Shown here one piece after another: positions 40,071-64,000 of a stretch of DNA of 64,000 nt. Every line of letters begins with the position of its first letter. Within the stretch, counting starts at the first letter, position 1. A model generated the notes under the pieces. That model searched no databases and was not told the DNA's origin. It saw only the letters and a program-made list of their open reading frames with translations. The stretch is from Castor canadensis (taxonomy: Eukaryota; Chordata; Mammalia; Rodentia; Castoridae), in contig NC_133391.1 of assembly GCF_047511655.1 (NCBI RefSeq), forward strand, positions 131,286,906 through 131,350,905, in the 5' to 3' direction. The position numbers were made by a program, and so were the translations under genes.

Positions 40071-40289
40071 AAAATGTCTTGTGTGATTTCATCTTATAAT
40101 ATTTTTCTGCTTCCTACTATCTCTTCGACTAACTCTTTTTAGCAGTGCATACCTTTTATTATCAACAAATATATGAGAAAAGCTTGAATGTGACTGAAAT
40201 TAATGTAAAATACCTGATTTTTTTCTCATTATTCTTTTGTTCCCAAAGCAAATATGAGAGTTTAATACATGCATTCACACATGTTGTCT

Positions 40290-40850
40290 CAGTGTACCAT
40301 AACAGAATACTACAGAGGAGGTGACTTAGACAAGACAACACACATTTGTTTTCTCATAGTTCTGGAGGCTAAGTCTGTGCCCAGCAGGGTCAGTTTCTGG
40401 TGACATTAACTTCCTAGCTTAGGGACAGTTGCCTTCTCTCTTATGGACTTTTCTTACAGAGAGAGAGGACTCGTTGGTGTCTCATCTTATAAGGACACTA
40501 ATCTCTGTACAAGGGCCCCATCCTCATGACCTCATTTAACCTTAACTACTTCTTTAGCATCCCCATGTCCAAATGTAGTTTTTGCTTAACAATAGGGACA
40601 TGTTCTGAAAAAATGTGTTGTTAGGTGATTTCATTACTGTCCAAATATCATGGAGTGTACTTGTACAAACCTAGATGGTGTAGCCTACTGCACATTTAGG
40701 CTACCTAATGGTATATACCATTGTATATGCTGTATGTTGTTGACCAAAATGTTGTCAAGTGGCACATGATTGTATAGATACAACAGGAGTTAGGGCTATA
40801 CCACATGAATTTTGGGACAAAACAAACATTCAATCCATAGCACGTTTACA
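40290..40850 (-). mobile_element. MaLR-type LTR with a nested DNA-transposon-like insert
   Basis: The LTR reads antisense: ACCATAACAGAATACTACAG, TTCTCATAGTTCTGGAGGCT and a late GACAAAACAAACATTCAATC. The segment at about 40579-40777 (AACCTAGATGGTGTAGCCTA, then CACATTTAGGCTACC) belongs to a different, non-autonomous element. Confidence 0.6.
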
Positions 40851-41901
40851 TAAAAAAACACGGTGGCTTTTATCATATTCTTTGTAATATAAATAGCATC
40901 ACTTTTAGCTATATAGTACATTATATTATAATAAACTAAAATAATAAGAAACTGTATGTTGATTACTTTTGTTCTTATAACATTAATAAAATGAATAAAT
41001 TAATTCTGTTAGATTTTACATCATTTTAATCTTGTCTGCTTTTGTTAATCTATCTTACAATATGTTTTGTAATTTTTTCTCAGTGATTTTGAATATGTCT
41101 CAAAATAATGTTTACATGCTTGTTAGGACTGAAAAATGAAATCAGACTTTTTCTAAAAGAATGCAAATGCGAGTTGGCCGTTTGGTTTGTTAACAGGGGC
41201 AGGCTTTGCTAGGAAAGTTATGTGGCAGACATTTTCCACAAACTCAAAGGGTTTAATCTGCAGCTCCAAATCTTGACAGAAATGTATTTTAAATGTGTGA
41301 CAAGATACAAGCCACTTTATTTTAAAAAGCTATACTGGCAAGAGCACATTAAAATTAAGACTACTTCCATTTTTCCTTCCCTTTTCTGCTGCATATGCTG
41401 AGTTAAACAGGGGTAAGTAAAAACAAACCAACAGGACAATTAACAGCTAGCTATTTGATAAGTCTGAGCAAAGTCGGGTTCTTTTCTGTCAACAAAATTA
41501 AAGGAAGACATTTAAAATGTCAGTGCACAGATCATTTAAAATAGTATTTGATAGAACATCACAACATGATAGATTACAAAAGAGATAAAGAATTGAGTGG
41601 TGATTTAATAATAAAATATTTCCATTCCTATCTACTTATCTCATGAATATGATTTCTGAAAGCTTACTTTTGTACAAAGAATAAGAGTAGAATTGACATT
41701 AAACTTGCATTCTAGCATTAAGTATTCATATACAGGTATATGAGTTAGTTTTAAAGTCACTTCCATTTTATCAAGAGATTGATTTTCCAATGTAACTTTT
41801 TGCAATAAGCTTTAATCAAAAATTTGTAGCACATATTGTTTTGAGTAATTGTAAGTTAATAATAACATACTGATAACTCATTCTGGAGGAAGACTATTAA
41901 T

Positions 41902-42054
41902 CGTTTTTTTAAAGACAGAGTCTTGTTATGCAACTCAGGGGCTTAAATTCTCTATGTGGCCCCAGGCCGGCCTTGAACTTTCAATTGTTTTGCTTCTACT
42001 CCCAAGTGCTGGGATTACAAGCATGTACTACCAAACCAGACAGCTTGGCAACTG
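41902..42054 (-). mobile_element. B1-like SINE
   Basis: Antisense B1: AGACAGAGTCTTGTTATGCA, GCCGGCCTTGAACTTTCAAT, GTGCTGGGATTACAAGCATG. Possible 7-bp duplication TATTAAT at 41895-41901 and 42055-42061. Confidence 0.85.
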
Positions 42055-42061
42055 TATTAAT

Positions 42062-42290
42062 TTCCTCTCTCCCTTCCTTCCTTCCTTCCTTCCTTCCTTC
42101 TTTCCTTCCTTCCTTCCTTCCTTCTTTCCTTCCTTCCTTCCTTCCTTTCTTCCTTCCTTCCTTTTCCTTCCTTCTTTCCTTCCTTCCTTCCTTCCTTTCT
42201 TCCTCCCTCCCTCCCTTTCTTTCCTTCCTTCCTTTTCTTTCTCTCTTTCTTGCTTTCCTTCTCTCTCTTTCTTTCTTTCACTGTGTCTGC
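42062..42290. repeat. (TTCC)n-rich polypyrimidine tract
   Basis: About 230 bp of TTCC, TTTC and CTCC units with almost no purine on the plus strand. It lies next to an antisense ID-like SINE at 42301. Open frames on both strands are artefacts (Pro/Ser/Phe or Lys/Glu/Gly runs). Confidence 0.97.
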
Positions 42291-42300
42291 CTCCCTCTCT

Positions 42301-42392
42301 CTTTTTTTGGTGGGGGAGAGGTTAAGAATAAAACCCAGGCCTTGCACGTGATAGCCAAGCACTCTACCACTGAGCAATAGCTTCAGTCCTTA
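42301..42392 (-). mobile_element. ID-like SINE
   Basis: AAAACCCAGGCCTTGCACGT and CCAAGCACTCTACCACTGAG on the plus strand are the reverse of an ID-like SINE. Its tail is the preceding pyrimidine tract. Confidence 0.8.
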
Positions 42393-43195
42393 TTAATCTT
42401 AACTGTCACTTTATAGAGATATTTTTGTTGTAGAGAAAGAAAGATTTTAGCAAGAGACTTCTGAGCATAAATCATATTTACTTCTTTGGAGGAAATAGGT
42501 TGGGAATGTGAGTTCACGGGGAGGAAGGAATCAAGCAAAATTCCCTAGTGTTAAAGAAGAATCATGTTTATGTATTTTATTTCTTAAAGATTGATGGGAT
42601 ATCAAATTGGCATGGTATTTAGATTCTATTGCATGCATTTTGAAGTGTTATAGAATAGCTTTATTTTCAAATTGCCATCATTACAATATGTTGGAAAGTT
42701 TATCTTTTGCAAGAATTTAAACTTACAACGAAAATGAGATGTCAACTTAAATATGTGGGAAAGGGTACAGTTATTTAAACTCTTTTGAGGATGTATCTTA
42801 AATGTAAAGCCATTGAAGTGGAGGATTTAATCAGTCCACTGGCAAGGATACATTAGCTTGATGCATCCATCTTATTTTAAGGATGGACAAATATTCAAGT
42901 CTATGGACCAGGTTCCCTTCCCCTTTGCAATGACCATTCTTGATCTGTATGAACTCTTTTTCTTTTAAATGTTATGCAGATCATTTCCCTTTTGTTATTA
43001 ATTGTTATAGGCAAAGCTTACTATGATCAATTATCTTTCTCAGATAATAGTCATTCATTCCAACAAAGAATACTTGAATATCATATAGGAGAAGCAGATA
43101 TAGTGAGAAAAATGGAAGTAGTTTAGCTTGATGCTGGGCAGAATTGTTGGCATTGCAATTTATTCAAAGCTGTGTGTGAGGTAATAGTATTTTAT

Positions 43196-43276
43196 TTTAT
43201 TTCATTTGGTGCTGGGGTTAGGAGGCAGAGCCCCTCACAGGCTAGGTAAGTGCTGTACCACTGAGATAAACCCTGA
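43196..43276 (-). mobile_element. ID-like SINE
   Basis: GGTGCTGGGGTTAGGAGGCA and AAGTGCTGTACCACTGAGAT. Diverged; no clear duplication. Confidence 0.7.
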
Positions 43277-43407
43277 AAAAGAGGTAATATTTCAGGATGT
43301 TCTAGGTCTCAGTATTTACAAACTGGAAGCTCATGTCCTGATCAGGATTTACTTATCTGTATTTATTTGATCTACACTGTGTTCATTTTTTAAAAATAAT
43401 TTTATTT

Positions 43408-43531
43408 ATGTTTGAAACAGGGTCTTGCAGTGCTGCCCAGGCATGCTTTGAACTAATAGGCTCAAACAATTCTCTTGTCTTAGCCTCTGAGAAGTTGAGA
43501 CTATAGGTACCCTCCACCACATTGGGCTATT
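43408..43531 (-). mobile_element. B1-like SINE
   Basis: GAAACAGGGTCTTGCAGTGC, CAAACAATTCTCTTGTCTTA and GACTATAGGTACCC are antisense B1/7SL-like text. Confidence 0.75.
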
Positions 43532-43886
43532 TTTTTTTCAATTACTTAACAAGTTTTAAAAATCAAGAAATTTCACATAACAATTCAGTTTTCCAGCTGT
43601 TCTTGGAAAATTGGAATGTTAGAAAGCACTGGGTCCATGTTTTCACAGGTGAAGAGCCAGTCTGCTAGGCAGGACATATGGTCTCTGCAGTTGTCACTAC
43701 TCTGACTTTTGTCTATACTAGCCTGCTTTACTCATTCATGATGTCTGTCTGACAACCATAGGCATTCGAGATTGAGACATATCTTTGGAAAGTTTATTAT
43801 TTTCCCTTGAGTTAGAGGGAATTTGCAGAAAGCTAAATATTTATAGTGTATTATTGTATTATGGCCTGATTAAAAACTGTTTTCAG

Positions 43887-44009
43887 AGCTGGGTGTGGTG
43901 TATGTCTGTAATTCCAATATTTGATAGGCTGAGACAGAAGGATCGTGAGTTGGAGGCTAGCCTGGGCTACATAATTAGACCATGTCTCAAAAACCAAACC
44001 AAGAAAACA
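43887..44009 (+). mobile_element. B1-like SINE with target-site duplication
   Basis: Starts AGCTGGGTGTGGTGTATGTC and ends CATGTCTCAAAAACC and an A-rich tail. Flanked by AAAAACTGTTTTCAG (43872-43886) and AAAAACTGCTTTCAG (44010-44024). Confidence 0.9.
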
Positions 44010-44471
44010 AAAAACTGCTTTCAGTAGATCATACATTGATATTGTGCCTGCAATTTTCATGGATGGTTACTAGAAGGTGTTGTGATACTTGCTAGTGCTT
44101 TTGGAAACCAGATAAAAGATGCAGGTTGTTTACCTCCACATCACTATTACTATGTAACACAAGCAAGACATTTAAGGGATGTTGAAAAGCTTTATATCTA
44201 TTGAGGAATTTATATACATCATTTCAAAAACAATGAGAATCAAGCAACTGATTGTGTTTACTTCCCCCCCCCTTTGGTGCCAGAAAGCTCTAAGCTAAAA
44301 TCATTGTTTAACTCTCATATTTCATGGTATACCACCATGACCTGCACATTCTTGTTCGTACTTTTCCTCTGGTGTTAGCTTCTTGGTCTGGTTAGTTGCA
44401 TTGCTCCTCATTTTTTATGTTTACATTTTCCTATATTACTGTATGTATTTACTGTGAGCTGTCTCATTTTT

Positions 44472-44526
44472 TTTTCATTGTTCTTTTATTATTCATATGT
44501 GCATACAAGACTTGGTTCATTTCTCC
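44472..44526 (-). mobile_element. 55-bp L1 3'-terminal insertion with perfect 17-bp duplication
   Basis: Flanked by TGAGCTGTCTCATTTTT at 44455-44471 and 44527-44543. The insert is a short T run plus the L1 3' terminus (TTATTATTCATATGTGCATA), shared with 39365. This is an extreme 5' truncation. Confidence 0.88.
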
Positions 44527-44595
44527 TGAGCTGTCTCATTTTTAAAGATGGCTAAAATATGTTTCTTCTTACCAAGTTGTCATGATTTCAGTTTT

Positions 44596-44693
44596 CTTTT
44601 TCCTTTTTTTTTTGGTGGTACTAGGGTTTGAACTCAGGGCCTTGGGCTTGCTAGGCAGGCACTTTACCACTTGAGCCACTTGACCGGCTCCTA
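44596..44693 (-). mobile_element. ID-like SINE with target-site duplication
   Basis: Antisense body TTGCTAGGCAGGCACTTTAC preceded by a T run. Flanked by ATTTCAGTTTT at 44585-44595 and 44694-44704. Confidence 0.9.
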
Positions 44694-45083
44694 ATTTCAG
44701 TTTTGAGTTTCCCTTGCTCTTGCTCTTATCTAGCACCTCTAGGATTACTTGAATTATTATCTTTGGGGGATAAGACTTTTATGGTGCCAGTGCCTGGCAT
44801 TTAGCATAGGACTTTCCATATAATACTACTTGCTATGTAGTGACAGGATAATAATAGTAAAAAAAATTATATTTTTATTTTAAATCCCTAGTAGAAAGGG
44901 ACTTTTTATCTGTACCAACTTTTGGAAGTCTTATCATTAAAAACAGTGAAAGAGCATCTAAATATAGTAGACTTTACAAACTTTATCATAAAAGGAATTT
45001 GTTGCATAAGACTGGGTGGTAAACTTTTTCTGTAGTGATCAAGATGGGGAAAGTAGTTATGTTTTTTTAAGTTGCTAATTAAT

Positions 45084-45165
45084 GTGCTGGAGGTGTGGCT
45101 CCAGTGGTAGAGCGTCTGCTTTGCAAATATGAAGCCCTAAGTGCAAATCCCTGTCCCTTCAAAAA
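45084..45165 (+). mobile_element. ID-like SINE with target-site duplication
   Basis: Body GTGGCTCCAGTGGTAGAGCG and an A-rich end. Flanked by TGCTAATTAAT at 45073-45083 and 45166-45176. Confidence 0.9.
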
Positions 45166-47187
45166 TGCTAATTAATTTAGCTTCATTTATCATTTTATAT
45201 GAATTGTTAATTAATACCAGGAACACGGACTCCCTAAATTATGTACTATGATGGAAAACATGTAAGCTGTCAAAATGACAAGAGTCTTTATCAAAGAGAA
45301 TCTGCAGAACCTGTGCTAAGTTCATATAAGTGCATCCTATGTATTTCTCAGAATTGGCAAAATGTAATCTAAGGCTATATTTGTAGTGTGGATTTGCCAA
45401 GTTTGCTAGGAAGAAAACATTTTTTCCTGGTGTAAAGTTTGAGGCAGGCTATTGGAGACACTTTCTTGGGACTGGGATCCCCTTGCTCGGAGAGTGGTGG
45501 GCTGAGAGTGTGGTCCTGCAGCTTGGGTGTCGTTTAATGGTTGTCCATAGGGCATGCTGACTGCTCAGTTCTAAAGTTGATCACTTGTACTTAATTTCAA
45601 GTCATTTTTTCACTTTGAAAACTCTGAACACCTCACTGAGGACAGTACGGACAATGCACGCCAAGCCTCTGGTTTCAAAGTTCAGCTGTTTTTGAGTTAT
45701 TTGACTGGACAAAAGGTCGAAAGATATCTTTCACGGCAGAGAAAGTGTAATATTCCATGTCTTTATGATGTTTTGAAATGGCTGAAGTGATCTTCCCCCT
45801 AAAGTTTCCATAAATAAATAACTTTTACCAGTGGTGTAAGGTTGATTTTGAGATGCCTTGGCAAAAATTTTGAAAATAACCCTTCTCCCTCCTCCCATAA
45901 TTCAGTCTCCAGCCTCATCATCAGTATGTGTCCCAGTAGCAAAGGAATTGGAGACCCCAGAACTTTCCAGAACTTTCATGTTTGGATTAAAAGTATGAAA
46001 GGCTTAGTTTCTCAAGTCTTTAAACTTAGGAGATGACAACATAAATCTCACTTCTTTACTTTTACATGTTTCAGCAAACAACTGGGAGAAGAGCTTGGTC
46101 TCTGAGCTTCCAAGTCCCTGGAAGTTCCTGCCATATTTTCCTGATTGTGTTTGCATCTCACTTAGACTTTTGTTTCAATACATCGGATTTTTTTTATGGC
46201 CTCCTACCTAAAGACAACATGTGCCTTCCAAATGTGTCAGAGCAACTCCACACACGGACTTTAACTTCCTGCACAATCTACCTCTGAGTGCTACCAGCCA
46301 GATGTTAGTGTATATTTTTGTGTACTTTCCTCAAAGTTGTTCAGTATGGATATGGACCTACCAGAGGTGAGACTTAACTTTCCCAATGCAAAGCAAATGA
46401 CAATGACGCTTGTGTAGGAGCAGATGTATCTGTTAAGCCTTGTCATCCCTCTTCTACACATTCACTTGACCACAGGAATACCTTCCTTTCAAGATGAAAT
46501 GGTTGGCTTTTGGTAGTGGTGGGGGGAGGGGCTGTAGGAAAGGCAGAGTTTTGGAGACTGAGTTCGTGGTTTTTTATATACTAGACCTGTCCTTTAACAG
46601 GTCTATGAAAGTGTGTATCTCTGGGTCACCACTGGAGTATCAGCGATTAACAATCCCTAGGACTGAGCTCACTTTTTTGTTAAATGCAGTTTATAATTGT
46701 CTTCTTTGAGATCTGCAAGTATGTACAACGTCATTTCTCTGCCCTGTCCGTCTTTTACCTTTTCTTCTGAACTGTCATACCTTCCAAAGCCTATTTGGCA
46801 AACTACTTCCACGGCTCACTCCAGGAGCCAGCGAACACCGATCTGCATCCCACTCTTGCAGGTGCCTGGTCGCTGTCCTCCCATTCTGAACTGACCCTGC
46901 TGTCCATCAGCCACTTCTCCCATTTCCCAGGGCTTCCACCCGTCCATGAGGCCATCCCATCGATCGCCTCCTCTTCTCGCTTAGAAAAGTCTGTGGAGTT
47001 GTCCCCCCAAGTCTCCTGGCTGCTCTCCCCTCGCCCTAGAGCGCAGAAGAATCCGTGGATCCGTCCCCAGCCAGCCCCCTGACTGTAGGGCTTCGACTGC
47101 TGGACGTGGGGCTGTCCCGCGTCTGTCCGTCCCACTTGCCTCCCGTCAGGCAGGAACTTTACTCCAGCCTCGAGGAGCGGGACGCGA

Positions 47188-47224
47188 GGGCGCGGGTGCG
47201 GGCGCGGGCGGGCGCGGGTGCGGG
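47188..47224 (+). promoter_or_regulatory. Seven-tract GGG array, potential G-quadruplex
   Basis: GGG triplets occur at 47188, 47194, 47200, 47206, 47210, 47216 and 47222, separated by loops of one or three bases. This satisfies the standard four-tract G-quadruplex rule several times over. It lies about 80-115 bp upstream of the TATA-like element. Folding and function are inferred only. Confidence 0.7.
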
Positions 47225-47250
47225 CGCGCGCGGGCCGCGGCTGGGGCTCC

Positions 47251-47258
47251 GGGCGGGG
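47251..47258 (+). promoter_or_regulatory. GC box (Sp/KLF-type site)
   Basis: The sequence GGGCGGGG, followed by TGGGCG, is a typical Sp1/KLF binding site. It lies about 45 bp upstream of the TATA-like element. Such sites are frequent by chance in CpG islands. Confidence 0.5.
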
Positions 47259-47301
47259 TGGGCGTGCGAGCGGGCCGGGGGCGTCGCGGGCCGCCCTGCC
47301 C

Positions 47302-47307
47302 TATAAG
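47302..47307 (+). promoter_or_regulatory. TATAAG, TATA-like element
   Basis: TATAAG sits alone in very GC-rich sequence, 134 bp upstream of the start codon. If used, transcription would begin near 47330 and the 5' UTR would be about 100 bp. Most CpG-island promoters have no TATA box, so use is uncertain. Confidence 0.45.
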
Positions 47308-47370
47308 GGGCCGAGCCGCTCTGCCGCCGGGCGGGCGGGTGCCGGGCGGACCGCGGCGGCGGCGGCTGCG

Positions 47371-47375
47371 ATTGG
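47371..47375 (-). promoter_or_regulatory. Inverted CCAAT box
   Basis: GATTGGCT is the reverse of AGCCAATC, a good NF-Y site. It lies 65 bp upstream of the ATG, so it is either in the core promoter or in the 5' UTR, depending on the transcription start. Confidence 0.55.
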
Positions 47376-47435
47376 CTCAGGCGCCCCATCCGGGGACTGG
47401 GCTCGGCGCTGCTCGTTCGCCCTAAAGGTACCAAT

Positions 47436-64000
<16,565 letters not shown>

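Larger units (their letters stand above)
1..47150. other. Gene-free flank upstream of MIER3
   Basis: No open frame here has the length, composition or recognisable product of a gene; the longest ones lie in microsatellites or L1/LTR relics. Repeats are listed separately. The remaining stretches, mainly 863-1913, 2766-3224, 3391-6440, 7031-8790, 14000-16490, 18971-20270, 20386-23100, 25051-25660, 28745-29600, 34976-36247, 36636-37570, 40850-41894, 42393-43195 and 45177-47150, hold AT-rich unrecognised sequence in which I see no exon, RNA gene or clear regulatory array. Confidence 0.8.

Noticed and set aside
41928-42380. Open frames of 106-150 codons on both strands
   Set aside because: Produced by the polypyrimidine tract and flanking SINEs.
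47300-47310. CArG box (SRF site)
   Set aside because: Only five A/T bases lie between CC and GG instead of six, so the TATA-like reading is preferred.

Overview
The window is mammalian nuclear DNA. It has spliced exons with GT/AG borders, one CpG-island promoter, and dense L1, SINE, MIR, MaLR-type LTR and hAT-type repeats. The SINEs suggest a rodent. They include B1/7SL-like units, tRNA(ID)-like units, and composites with a B1-like head, an ID-like part and an A tail. The ID-like consensus resembles that of beaver-like (castorimorph) rodents such as Castor. The species call is an inference from memory and is tentative.

The only protein-coding gene I can support is MIER3 (+ strand). It starts at 47436 in a CpG island (about 47150-48900). 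Eight coding exons can be followed to 62485, and the window ends inside intron 8. The joined exons give 249 intact codons: an acidic N-terminus, a Ser/Thr-rich acidic linker and the first part of the ELM2 domain. The rest of ELM2, the SANT domain and the C-terminus lie beyond 64000. MIER proteins are nuclear corepressor scaffolds that use ELM2-SANT to bind HDAC1/2.

Positions 1-47150 are a gene-free upstream flank. They hold old and younger L1 fragments, LTRs, SINEs, MIR/L2 relics, MER5/MER20-like elements and microsatellites, with unrecognised single-copy DNA between them. From memory, the human order is SETD9-MIER3-GPBP1, so this flank would be the MIER3-GPBP1 intergenic region. The promoter has a GGG-run array, a GC box, a TATAA-like element, an inverted CCAAT box and a YY1-like motif over the start codon. 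Introns 2-8 carry ordinary MIR and SINE insertions, several with clear target-site duplications.

I found no undescribed multi-gene system. The points most worth a second look are the tiny first two coding exons (9 and 25 nt), the promoter G-run array, a 55-bp L1 insertion with a perfect 17-bp duplication, microsatellites that grew from SINE tails, several nested transposon insertions, and an unexplained block in intron 7.
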